Shown here: positions 8,263-20,000 of the stretch, one piece after another
Numbering within the stretch: position 1 is the first letter of the stretch
Layout: the number at the start of each line of letters is the position of its first letter
Source of the DNA: Hydractinia symbiolongicarpus
Lineage: Eukaryota > Cnidaria > Hydrozoa > Anthoathecata > Hydractiniidae
Direction of reading: 5' to 3'
Assembly (NCBI RefSeq): GCF_029227915.1
Contig: NC_079875.1
Location: 18,283,001-18,347,000 of the forward strand
Length of the DNA: 64,000 nt
The notes under the pieces: model-generated
Told to the model about the DNA's origin: nothing
Seen by the model: only the letters and a program-made list of their open reading frames with translations
Databases searched by the model: none
Made by a program: the position numbers and the translations under genes

Positions 8263-11035
8263 TTATAAAAATTTTGAGACGAGTTTTTTTCAAATTGTTT
8301 TGATTTCTTTAAAATATTAACAAGCATTGGAGTTTAGCCAATAAATATATTGTTTTATAACGTACAGAATGTTGAGTATGTACAGACAATTATAGGCTTG
8401 CTTGAATTCACCACTGTAGTTTTCTTTTTACAGGAAATAAGCAAACAACTTCACCTGATTATATTGGGTTTGTTGACAGTTTTTTAACATGTATATAATC
8501 TATACAAGTAAGATAAATTCTTTGTATTTCTCAAAGTTTACTTGTGTAGGCACATTTTTATTTTATAATGTATTTATACTTTATAAGAGCAATATATTTA
8601 TAGAAAACAATTGTTATAAAAAAATAAGCACAATGACGAATGTGTTGGAGGCTCTAATTCAAAAAAATTGTATACTTGGTTTCCATACATGCATGTTTTA
8701 CAATTTTGCATTAGTGCACACACAAGATACATCTTTCCAACAGAACTCAAATGGACTTTCAGGTTTTTTATATGAGACCGGGAAACTCGGTCCACCGAGA
8801 TATTCCGCATGACCGAGATCTTGGATATTTGCGGAAGAACGCTGAAAATTAAAAACGTGTTTATATAGTGCATATTCACCTCGCCCCGGTTCAACCTCGT
8901 TCCAATAAGGACTTGATCAGACGCACAGGGCTTGTTTCTTATACTGCTTTCTCTGTTGGCGCATTAAAATTGATAAAATCAAAGCTACCCAACCTGTCGT
9001 TAGAGGTCAGTTATTATGGCGGGTCTGTTTATAACAAAAAGGTTACCTCAATATAATTCTTTCTCGATTTGTTTGCTGGCCATGCTTAACAGATTTGGTA
9101 CACGAACAATAACAAATATTTGGGGTGATTAGCGAGGTTAAAAAGAAAAGAGAGACAAATGTGTTTCTTCAGTCACGTGACTGTATTGGTAATTGTAATT
9201 GGTAGGTGAATTGCACCTGTAATGGTGGGATGCCGATCGGTTGAGAGAACCACTGCGCCTCTAGTGAGTGACGTAATGTATAGTTTGTGAATAGCGAATG
9301 CCAGAGACGTCGAACACGCGCGCCTAGGAAGAAACTGGATAACTCCAAAATTAGGCTGACTACAAACAGTCGATCAAATGTACACACGAGGATAAAAGTT
9401 TAAGGTCAAGTAAAGGTACTAAGAGACTCTGCCCCCTCGTGTACACGCATTATTGAGACTCGGCCAACCAAAGTGACCTTGCAGGAGTAAAAGATGTACA
9501 AAGACACTTATATCAATGAAGAGGGTGATTCAAATTCCATTTTGTCGAAAATCCAATTTGCAAAATTTGACAAATTGGATTTTGACAAATATGCTATGGT
9601 AGATATAGGTCACTCTTTTGTTTTTAGCGAGCGACAAACGTAAATAATAGTCTTATTTGTATATTTGTAAGAAATAAAGAAATCGTGAAGATGATGGTTT
9701 TCAGCGATTACCGTTGTCGTAACAATCGGGGAGATTTTAGAACATGAAAAAGTTTACTAACTTTCCCCTGCCATTTTTCCCGCATGCCTTAACAAATTAT
9801 AATTACAACTTAATTTTTATGGTACAAATTCTATCAGAATTAGTATCACATGGTGTAATTTGTTTTATTTCTGGCTGTCCACCAAATAACAGTGAATAAA
9901 AACTAAACTATGACCAAAAACATTAGTTTAATTTCTACTATATCTTTCTGCGTTTTTCTTACCGACTTTCAGTTTTTATATTCATGCTCAGGGCATTTTT
10001 AATTCACGCTAAGCATACATCATGGTTAAGCCTCTTTTAATATTTTCATTGAATGACTTTTACACAAGAAACGAAAAACAATATACCACATCAAATTGTC
10101 GACAACATCTTTCAGTTTGGAGTTTCTCATATCAAGATTTGTCCCATCTCAACCTTCGGATTGTCTATTTTAACAATTCACCAAAGTTTCTGGCATGTAT
10201 ATTACGCGAGTTTTGACAAAAGAACGAAAGAAGCGAGAGCATTAAATCATCGTTAACTTTCTTTGTTCGAGTAAACAGGTAAGAACGCGACGATTACTCT
10301 CTGATCGTCAATAATCGCAAGAGTTGAAATAGCATTGCTGTATTTTAAAATAACGAAAATCGAGGACTTTAAAGAATGTTAGAAGAGAAATAGGAAATTT
10401 CCTTTGTTAAAAACTGTGCATTTATTGTTGGAGATGCAAGATAACACTATTATAGACCTGCGAACAAAGATTGACCTGAAGATATCAGTCAGGGAACGTG
10501 AACACTGCTGATTGGATGTACTGCTCATCAATAGCAGATTATTTGAGCTTTATTTGAAGGCGACAACTAATAAAGCTACACGCAAAAGAAAATCATTAAT
10601 TAAACAAAGATAATTGGAACCACACGCTTCTCGACTGTTGTGCGGGTGGGTGTCACAAGTCACAAAATTCTGCCGGGTTAAAAGTATCTTTATTTAGCGA
10701 ATTGCGTTATTTTTTTTCAGCCATTTTGAAAGCGAACGAAGCTTAATCAAAAAGAAAGCCTAAAGGTTAATTTCGTTTAAGCGAAGGGAATTAAGTTATT
10801 ACAACTTCACATCATATTTCCAAAGGTCTGACGAGACAATGCGCATTGTAATATTTTTCTTTTTCTTCATCTTTTTTCACGCAATAAGTTTTAAAGCTGC
10901 TTTAATGTCAATTAAAGATCTGAACCAAATGTTCCCCACTAGCACTAAATTTATATCCCGTCGGAGAAAACTGCTACATTGAGTGGTTTGAGTCACTTCA
11001 AAATTTTAAAAAAATTTGAAATTTTAAAAAAAGAA
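8263..11035. other. Non-coding stretch, no gene seen
   Basis: Only short chance frames; no recognisable exon, RNA gene or transposon protein. One notable foldback lies at 9542-9588. Confidence 0.6.
9542..9588. repeat. Imperfect hairpin
   Basis: AAAATCCAATTTG (9548-9560) pairs perfectly with CAAATTGGATTTT (9571-9583) across a 10-nt loop, and the stem extends outward with a mismatch. It may be the core of a small foldback element; no target duplication was found. Confidence 0.6.
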
Positions 11036-11760
11036 GAAAGAAATCGTGTTGGACGATGTTGGATGGAGTCTGATCGCCGTCAAACATGATCAAAAGAATT
11101 GTCTATGTTAGTTGCGTGAATTTTTTTGTTGGATTGGTTTGGTGGGATATTTCATTAAGGAGATAATCGAAATCCCCCACATCCATCCAAAACATTTTCC
11201 TAAATCCGAATCTGTCTGCGATCTTCAATTTTTAATGATATTACTAAAATATCTATTTTGTTCCCTTCTCTTTATCCACTCTCTTGTTTTTCCGCGGGTT
11301 GGTTCTTCATCGTCTGAATTGAAACGTTCAGCAATATAAGCAGCACTGCACAATTCCTTCCGTCCGCCATTTTGTTTTTTAATGAACTCTTTATCGTTTG
11401 AATGTTTTTAAAACAGTCCAACAAACCTAAAATTTTGATTCACCCAACATGCATTTTTTCATCCAACATGGGAAAAAATGTTGGATGAAATGTTGGATTT
11501 TGGTTTGCCCCCGCCTTTATTCTTGGGAAGAAAAGAAATCCGAACATGAATCATAAACTCTATTCACGTTTACAGAGCCAAAACAATGTAAAAAAACTGC
11601 TTGTATCATTAAAGTTCTACATACATGTTGTGAGGTCCGAGTTACAGAGAGGAAATACCCGAAGAGACCAAAAAACGTTCGAGTCCAACATTTCATCCAA
11701 CATCACAAAAATTGCATGTTGGATGAAATGTTGGACTGGTTTGCCCCCGTTTTAAATCGT
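11036..11760. repeat. Cluster of TTGGATG/CATCCAA foldback repeats
   Basis: Repeated motifs GTTGGATGAAATGTTGGA and their inverses form at least two hairpins (about 11455-11500 and 11680-11736). Both are followed by the same tail, GGTTTGCCCCCG. A diverged copy occurs at about 11046-11070. This looks like a family of small foldback (MITE-like) elements inserted side by side. The ends are not sharply defined. Confidence 0.55.
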
Positions 11761-11807
11761 TGAGATAAAATATTTTCTATTTTTTATTTCTTTAGTCCGT
11801 TCTTAGC

Positions 11808-13260
11808 CTACAAGGTCGAGATTTTATCCTGTACAAAAAAAGATTTCGTCCCGATTCCATATAAGGAATCTGTACGCTGATTGGACAGAATATGGTGTGT
11901 TGTGGTTGCCGATTCTCCGGACGGTTGAGATGTGAATCTTTGTGATTGGAAATGGTTTGACATGGGTAGCGACGAGGACATTAGTTGAGTGTGCATAGGG
12001 CTGAAACGTGAAGGGTGGAAGAACTTTGGCTTTATTTTTGCTTTCATTTTTGCCAGCGCTTTTGACTCGATTTTATCCGTTTTTCGTCATCTGAATCCCC
12101 TGCTAATTCATCAGATAAGTACTCTTCTACAGTAGGCCATCCTACTGGTGATCTATCTGTCATTTTTATTAGCTTATTTCACTTCGTGATTTCGAGTTTT
12201 ATTCCTGCTAAACGTTTTGTTGATCTTGATATAGAGCCTTCTTTGATAATGTCGATAACGTCTCCCAAAGCTCCTGCTATTTTTTGGTTAAATTTAAATT
12301 GGATGTGATTACCTCTTAACCCTATTCGGTCCGGGGGGGGAGGCGGATTCCGCCCCCCCTGACGGTTTTTTTTTAATAACTCCTGATTGCTTTCTTATAT
12401 GGCTATGATACTTACTGAGTTTCAGCATTTATCTATTAGACACCTGCATGCTAAATTTTTAGGTCCTATACCTTTCAGAGGCTTTGATATTGGCCATTAC
12501 TCGAAACTACCCCTAAAATCTCTATGAAGTCCTTATAATGGGGAAAATATAATAACTCCTGTTAGGATTATCCTTAGAACTTGAAACTTGCAACACAACT
12601 TTGTTTCATCAAGAAAAATCATTTTGAATAATTTTGACACGTGACTAATCCGATTTCCCGATTTTGTCAGATTTTACCCGAAAATCGGAAAAAACGGATT
12701 TTCGGGCAATTTTTGGCAATTTTTTATCCGATCCATGTAAAAACCGGAAGATATGTTAAAAAAATTTTATTTAGCTTTCAGAAACTTCAAACAGAATGTA
12801 AAAATTCGCTCTAGAACAAAAGTAATTATATTTTAAGCAGATAGTGGCATTTTTAACAATTTTCAAGCTTCTGATGACGTCACAGAAAATGTGCTGACGC
12901 AAGCAAAAATTTATTGGCGCCATTTTGTTCCTTTTATGACGTACTATAAGTGTGTCAGGTTTGATTCAATTTGAACAATCCTATGAAAAGTTATTGAGGG
13001 GGGGGCGGAATCCGCCCCCCACCCCCCCGGTCATAGTATGTTCGAAAAACCCCGGACCGAATAGGGTTAAATAGTGCTTTCATGTTTTTCGATGTACTTT
13101 GTTGTTGCAGTTTTGTTTCGAATTCATGTTTCTGTTCGATAAATATTTTGTCCAGGTAGCTTCTGATTAGGTCAAACTGTTCCATTCCGTTTAATGTTAG
13201 TGGGACAGATTGGCTGTTGATAACAGTTACTTCCATGTTATTATCAGCAGTTTTGACCAT
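11808..13260 (-). pseudogene. DIRS-type retroelement gag-like relic, split by an insertion
   Basis: The N-terminal part (13073-13260) reads MVKTADNNMEVTVINSQSVP and onward. It is cut at a TTAA site by the element 12320-13066 and resumes on the far side with QFKFNQKIAGALGDVID, then NKLIKMTDRSPVGWPTVEEY and LSDELAGDSDDEKRIK. The tail (11808-12047) contains KIKPKFFHPSRFSP. This order (an RNKLI-like motif, GW..V.EYLSDELA, DSDDEKRI, then a basic proline/serine tail) resembles the upstream ORF of DIRS-like retroelements common in cnidarians. At least one stop (TGA in place of an arginine codon before NKLI) and a frameshift show it is dead even without the insertion. No reverse transcriptase lies nearby. 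The family call is from memory of such proteins. Confidence 0.6.
12320..13066. mobile_element. Non-autonomous piggyBac-like element with a TTAA target duplication
   Basis: It begins CCCTATTCGGTCCGGGG and ends with the exact reverse complement (17-bp inverted repeats, 12320-12336 and 13050-13066). TTAA flanks both sides (12316-12319 and 13067-13070). A GC-rich palindromic block, GGCGGATTCCGCC bordered by G and C runs, lies just inside each end. The roughly 700-bp interior has no coding frame. A TTAA duplication with CCC...GGG ends is typical of piggyBac; Kolobok also uses TTAA but is less likely with CCC ends. It sits inside the gag relic 11808-13260. Confidence 0.8.
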
Positions 13261-14715
13261 TTTTAATGCAATTGCATGACCTTGAATACTTGAAAGCTAA
13301 TCAATGTGTGATTAAATTTCTAAAAAATCCGCCCTTTTGCTTAAAAATCACGTGATAACGTCATGCTGTCTACACTGAAAATAAATTCTAAGAAACCTGC
13401 TGATTTGCACATCTTTTTTTTGATAAGAAAGGTGATGGTTCAACAGTCAAACTTAAAAGTTTCTCTTATAAAAAACAGCGTATATTTTAGCTATGTTTGG
13501 AAACATTCATGTGTATACATTTTTATCTTGTACATATAAACAAGTTGTGCTTGGTTACATCTGCATTTTTGCGCTCCCCCGAATTGCTTTTTTATAGATT
13601 TTCCCCATGCAAATTTCTAGAATTTATGCTATGTTAAAAAGTTCATTCATTCTCACATTTTCTACGTTGCCTTTCGAAACTTTACATGGTTTCTAGATCT
13701 CTAAGTTTTTGTCGTTTGTTTATTTCTAATATAAAATGCATAGTTATAGCTAGCAAGAATAAAATATTGTATTTATCGTGTATTATTTTTCATTTTATGA
13801 AGTCTGTTTCATATTTTTGTACAATCGTTTTTTTGTATGACAAATTTTTATAAACATGCTTTGGTCGATTTATAAGATTTGATTGCGTGTTCAAATAGAC
13901 GTGTTTTCTTGTTTTTTTAATGGTTAATTTTCCCCCACTTTCAAAACTTTTAATTCCTGATATATGTTGAAATAAATTCATTCTCACTTGATTCTGATTC
14001 GCTACGACTTTTAATAGTTACGGAACTTTATTCCTATCTACCTGGTTTATGATAGTGTAGCGTAAGTGTGTAGAATTTTCTTTAAGCAATAATGTTTATT
14101 CCATCACTCAAACGCAAAACTGGATGTGTTGGATTGGGGATGGGGTGAGGGTCGGTGACTAGTAACGATTTCAATTATTCAAGAACTGGTATAAAATAAA
14201 AAACATAAAATTTAACTGCTACAGTTTGTTTACTTCCAATCTACAATTCTGTTTAAAAATTATTGAAATAAATACTTATAATCAAATATAATACCGACAA
14301 GCAATGATTTAGGATTTTTCAGATTAGACCTATGTACTTTAAACCTGTCAAAATTCACTTGTTAATGTTCACAAGAAAATATTTAGTCAGATCCGAAACT
14401 GCAATCTGTGATAATCCTTGCTAAAGTTAGCATGGCTCATTTTCTACTTTTTCTTGACCTATGTGGGTCGTTGCGTTAATTGTTTCATAAAATGGACATC
14501 ACTGAAACTCGCCCTATACAAAGCAGAAATCTCGCAGACTTTCAGTTGCTTTCGTCAGGTGATGTGGTTTTTCCATTTCAAGAAATGGTCAAAAATCTGC
14601 CATTTTTTAAAAAATTATCGACTAAAACCACATAATAATCTCTAAAAAAAACGAATTTTTGGAACTCAACAAGATAATTCATTTTGTCTCAGTATGCAAG
14701 TAATGCAGGGAAGTT

Positions 14716-14760
14716 TTACGACGGGTGAAGCCGTGAATATTATAAAAGCCAACGAGTAGT
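14716..14760 (+). mobile_element. Degenerate 3' end of the small Helitron family
   Basis: The text ACGACGGGTGAAGCCGTGAA and, further on, GCCAACGAGTAG aligns to the 3' ends of the Helitrons at 1384 and 53884 (CGACGGGCGAACCCGTG and GGGCTAACGACTAG). The hairpin and CTAG end have decayed, and no matching 5' end was found. Confidence 0.45.
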
Positions 14761-14990
14761 TTCAGTAATATTTTGTCTGTTCGGTCGTTAAATTTGGTAA
14801 AAAAATGAGGGGCATACCTTCCGGCCCAGGAAGGATCTACAGAATCATGTCTATCACATCTGGTGTCCTAGCTAGTAGAATATACCAGGAGGAAAGTCTT
14901 ATTAACCGGTGCCTTACACTCTCAGGTTTTTAGTACGCTTCTATGAGGACAAGATATTATGCGGAAGATGGCAAATGCTAGATCTGAATA

Positions 14991-15259
14991 ATTTTCACGA
15001 AGCGAATTGAACCGCGAATTCGATGGCAAATTCGCTTTTTAATTTTCACGACAAAATAAATTATGTGCCAAATTCATTGTTTACATTAGTTAACTGCGTT
15101 CTGATTGGTCAAAAACTAGCAGTGAAACCTTTAGCCGTGAAAAAGTAGGAACTATTTCCACTTTTCAGCGAAGCGAATAGCTATTTCGATGCAAAATCAA
15201 AACAAACAAAACCGCGCATGCTCAGATACAATTCGCTCTTCAATTCGCTTCGTTAAAAT
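14991..15259. mobile_element. Foldback MITE-like element
   Basis: The left end ATTTTCACGAAGCGAATTGA matches, with one or two differences, the reverse complement of the right end (ATTTTAACGAAGCGAATTGA). GCGAATT motifs recur inside. No clear target duplication is visible, so the superfamily is unassigned. Confidence 0.55.
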
Positions 15260-16622
15260 CCCCCTTAATGGAACCATATAGACAATTTGAAGCATGATTT
15301 TTGTGAAGATCTAAAAATAAATAACAGTTACTATTTCGCAAAAATCCATTCCACCGCGAATCTTGTTAGATTCTTTGTTTTATTTCATTGCTTTTTAAAA
15401 GTTTGTAATATATGCGTTTTTAAAAGATGTCCGCAACTTAGGTTTGAGAGGATAAAGGGATCCTCATATGTACACAAAACATACCCATTAGAAGCACAAG
15501 CATGCTGTTGAATCTGTATGAGCAGACCAGATCTTGCTAATTAACATACTGTCATACCTTTTCCCTTTTATGGAACGATATAAATTAGAGACTAAGCCAT
15601 TTGGTGTATTTACAGACTGAACTTTGATTGCCTAAACTTTTTTGTGCCCATTGTAAGGAACATGCTGGTTTCTTCCATCCCGCATACCTTTGGACTGTGC
15701 CATGCACAAATCTCCAACAGTTTAAGGGTAGCATTTCCCCCAGTAACAAGATTACGCTTTGATTTGTTTTTATATATGCTCCCACAGTGTTTAAATGTTG
15801 CGCTGCTGTGGAGATGATAATACAGAATATGCAAAGATATATTAGTCAGATACTTTTGGCTGGTTAAATTCCGTGCCTTCATGCGAGGAATAAAAACGAA
15901 GTATGTTAGTGCGAGAAAAATATGTCATATTGTAAGAGGCGTTAGTGCAATAACTAGTTTATCATTAGTGCGAAAAATCTCAAATTGATTTCAAAATGAA
16001 ACGAGATATGATACACATGCATAAATTAACGGGAAAAGTTTAAGAATAAAATGGATCTAAAACATGCTAGAAATCAAGTTATATTTCAACGTTTAAAAGA
16101 CGCAACGACGTTTAAAGAGCATTCACTGGAAGATGTCTGTCAAACGGCTTAACAAAGAGTTATAACGTCTAAAGCACGTCTATTTTATCATCATTTATTT
16201 AAATGTCTACACCACTTCAATTACAAGACGTTTAAAAACGTTCAAACAAGATCTCTAAAAATCGTCCTTTCCTAGACATCTGACATGCATTGTGAAAGAT
16301 GTCTTAACAGCGGACAAAATAGACCAAATATAGACGTCTTTTGGAGGTATAATTTAGGTTTCAAAAAGATTTAGTTAACCACACATAAGATGAAGACAGT
16401 TATTTTCTGTCTGCTTAGCCTGTTATAAAGCAGCTATCACATTGTAATATAGACGTGTTCATTCTTTCAGAGAAAGGAAAAGGGTATGAAAATAGGTTCC
16501 TAAACGTTGTCGTTTTGGCCTTTTCTAATGACCCCCCCCCCTATCCCATATAATTGTTGTTTATGCTAAAGTTCCAAATCAGGACACAAGATTTAGGGGC
16601 AGCGCCACAATTTCGAAAGTGA

Positions 16623-16641
16623 GGGGGGGGGGGGGGGGGGG
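16623..16641 (+). repeat. Uninterrupted 19-G tract
   Basis: A run of about 19 G, with a run of about 10 C roughly 90 bp upstream (near 16532). The tract could form a G-quadruplex and is error-prone in sequencing. Confidence 0.8.
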
Positions 16642-17063
16642 CTAGGCATAGTAAGATTGTTAAGAAAAACACAAGGATTTATGAATGTATACATATAATA
16701 CTAAAATAACAGTTAGCCACATATACAAAGTATTTACAAAGAACATACATGGTTACAAATATATATATATTTATTTCAGCATAAAAGTTATTTTCACAAA
16801 AGAAAAAGGTGGAAGTTGTAATTATTATTTCTAAATATGGACGTGCTGTAACAATAGTAGTAAAACGCTCCATCCTACTCGCTGTGTAGATTATGAACTC
16901 ATGAAAATGAACTACAGAACGATTTTGCCGTTATTCGTAGGTTAAATTATTTCAATTTTAAAATATTTAAATTATTTGCTTAATAATAAAATTATAAAAC
17001 ATATAATGAAATATAAGAGAAAAATAAAATTTACATAAGATAATAACCCTAAATTTTGATAAT

Positions 17064-20000
17064 TTAGACCTTTGAGCGCATTTTTTGCCGTAGTGTCGAT
17101 AACGCTGTATCAAAGATGTCTGCGCTCAATGCAGCATGTTTTTCAGTAAAAATTAATGCTGGACGGAAACGCACTGCAAAATCACCACAACCATGGATTT
17201 GTAAACCTAACATGAAATGCGTAATGTAGTTAAACTTTTTTAAAAAATACTCTCCTTAGTCAAACTACCTTTCAAATTTCATGTGAGATGCAACACTGCA
17301 TTCAGGGTAGTAATTTAAATTTTACAGGTTTTCGTCAATTTCGTAAAAATTAGTTGCAAATTATTGCAAATTCGTTTTTTGCAAAATTCACGATAATTCT
17401 CGCGAAATTTAGAGGACTTATATTAGAGGACTAATATTAATGCCAATAGTGAAAAGTGAAGTAGAAGAAGTTCCTTTATATAAAATTGCATCAGTAAGAC
17501 AATGAAAAATTATCTTGGGTCAACATTGACTAATTGCAACTCAGATTGCATACCTAGACCACGAAGATGCGCCACTAGATTGTTTCTAATCTCTGTGTTT
17601 TCGCATGAAACTGCACACAAGTTACCAACACCTCTTGCATCGAAGATAAGATCAGGGTAAAGTTTCTAAAAATAATTTACACAAAAAATGCGGAGTTGAG
17701 CTGTGTTCAAAAGTACAAAGGGGTGCTGTGAATGGCAAAAACGGAATCTATTTTTAGTTTGTGTATGTTACAGGCATCTATATTATAATACTAGCTGTAG
17801 GAGGGACGAAATTAAAATGCGGGAAACATATTTCGATTACCAGACGGCTAGTAGAAAAAAAGTGTTTGAGCGTTCGTGCTAATATACAAACTGAGAGCGG
17901 GTGTGTGTCAAAATTGCATTTAAAAAAGAACCAATCGGCGAAGAGTTATAGTATAAGAGTTTTAACGTTTTAATGAAAAAATCCTCACCTGTAGCTCATA
18001 TAAATTTTGCAGGATAGCTGCCCCTGATTTTTGTGTCCTTTGTAATAAGCCATCACTCTCCACCACATTTATTACGGTTTCCAACATGGCGGCGCGTACC
18101 GGATCTCCTATCCAGGTGTTAAATATCCTCATAGTCTATAAAAAAGAATGTATTAAGAGCAGGATATGATATAAAACTCGACCAGCGTTGATCCACACAA
18201 AGTAAGAAGAAATCGTAAGTGTAAAGCCGCCTTAGGCTTACATTATGATGCTTAGCTCATTTCAAACAAGGTGTGATACTTGGCACTAATCATACAGATA
18301 TAAATTGTTTTGTATAATAAGTACGTACATGTTTTGGCATAAATTCTTCGGAGAAGTAAAATCCACCAATGAGCATTTTCTTTGCGAATGTTACCATGTC
18401 AGGAGGTGAAGGGAGATTCCACGTTTCATGCATCCTGCGTTAAGAGAGACACCAAAATTGAGAAGATCACTGAGAAGACCACATTTTCAACAACCAAAAC
18501 AAAACGATACAAACAAAAGATGGGAATAGAGAATAAGCACTTACCACCACTTCCCACTGCAACCACCACCAGTTTGTACTTCGTCCACGATGAATGCAGC
18601 ATTGTACTGAAATCGAGCAACAAATAGATCAAAATTTACTCAAATCAAAATTCGACACAGAATTCCTTCTTATTGGTTGGATTTGTCCTTGTTTGTGTTG
18701 ATGTTTTTAATTCGTTCTGCCGATCTGATGCAATAAAAAAGCAATATGTTCGTACAAAAAATTTGGAAATAAAATAGTGTGTTCGCTAAAGTTATTTTAT
18801 TCCTAAGAATAACTAAGAAAACGACTTTACAGCGATGGTTCTTTACCTGTTTCGCGATAGCTTGTACGCCAGCAAAAAAATTAGCGCTTGCATGATTGTC
18901 GCCTCCTTCAGATTGGAGTGGCTCAACTATAACTCCTGCTACATACAGTCCTCTTTCGTTGGATTCTTTTATAACTCGATTCATCTAAACATACAGATCA
19001 AGCTATTATAACGACAAGTATTGAAAACAGCAGAGAAGAAGATTTCTATTACAACGTACTTGATCAAGACATCTCATTTCTTCTTCTTGATTTTCTTCCA
19101 CATGCTCTTCTAGCGGATACTTCAACTTAGGAAACGGTGCAACAGGCCAGGGCCAAGCAGGCATATCAAACTTGTGAAGTGCTTTGGAGTGAGAGACAGC
19201 TAGAGTGCCTGATTTAAGGATAGATTTTTATAATTTAAGAATAGAAAATGTCACTGAAGGTTATTTTAAAGAAAAATATTGAGCGACTTACCTAAGGTGC
19301 GTCCATGAAATCCTGAGGTAAAAGACAATATGCATAAGTCTTCAGGAGATCCTGGACCTTTGCCCTGCATGCAAGTTTCCAGTTCTAATTCAGTGGGTTC
19401 ATAACATCCTCGTCGAATAGCCTAATAAGTAACAATGAAAACTTCATTTATGGAACTGCTGTTTAGGAAGAAGAATATTAAACACAGTTCATACCTATGT
19501 TAAAGTTCAAAACAAACGCTTTGCATAAAGAAGAGTAAGGATAAATGTGCACAGGCTAGAACGACTTACGTTGTATCTCATAAAGGCGGCCTTAAGCGCG
19601 TTTTCATTTGCACATGAGCCACACATCATCTGTTGTGCTATGGTGCCTTTAGGCGCTACCTGATAAATAAAATAGGTAAGAAGTTACGGGAAGTTTTAAC
19701 GTCCTTGGGGATTCCATCCTAACGGTTGGCTCTTCCTCCCCTCCGACTGTAACTATGTTACATTGCCGTCAGAGATACGCATAGCAATGCCCTAACTTGC
19801 TTGCTTACCACACAAGCCAGTTAGCGGTCAGCAGATTGCACTAAATGGACTGACAACACTGCATTTAAAGTGCGCCGGAGTGGGGACTTGAACCTGAAAT
19901 TCGAACCTAGAGAAGGGGGAAAGATAACAAGAAAAAAAAATTATTTGCCCGAGACTTAATTTTAGACGGGAAAAGAGACTAATTCCACGCATTGACTCAT

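Larger units (their letters stand above)
13267..17063. other. Non-coding stretch between gag relic and ABAT
   Basis: No gene seen. Short frames at 13790-13987, 14418-14645 and 15287-15882 have no recognisable similarity. It contains a degraded Helitron end, a foldback element (14991-15259), a region rich in ACGTCTTT/GACGTTTAAA motifs (about 16080-16350) that may be an old repeat, and a G-tract at 16623. Confidence 0.55.
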
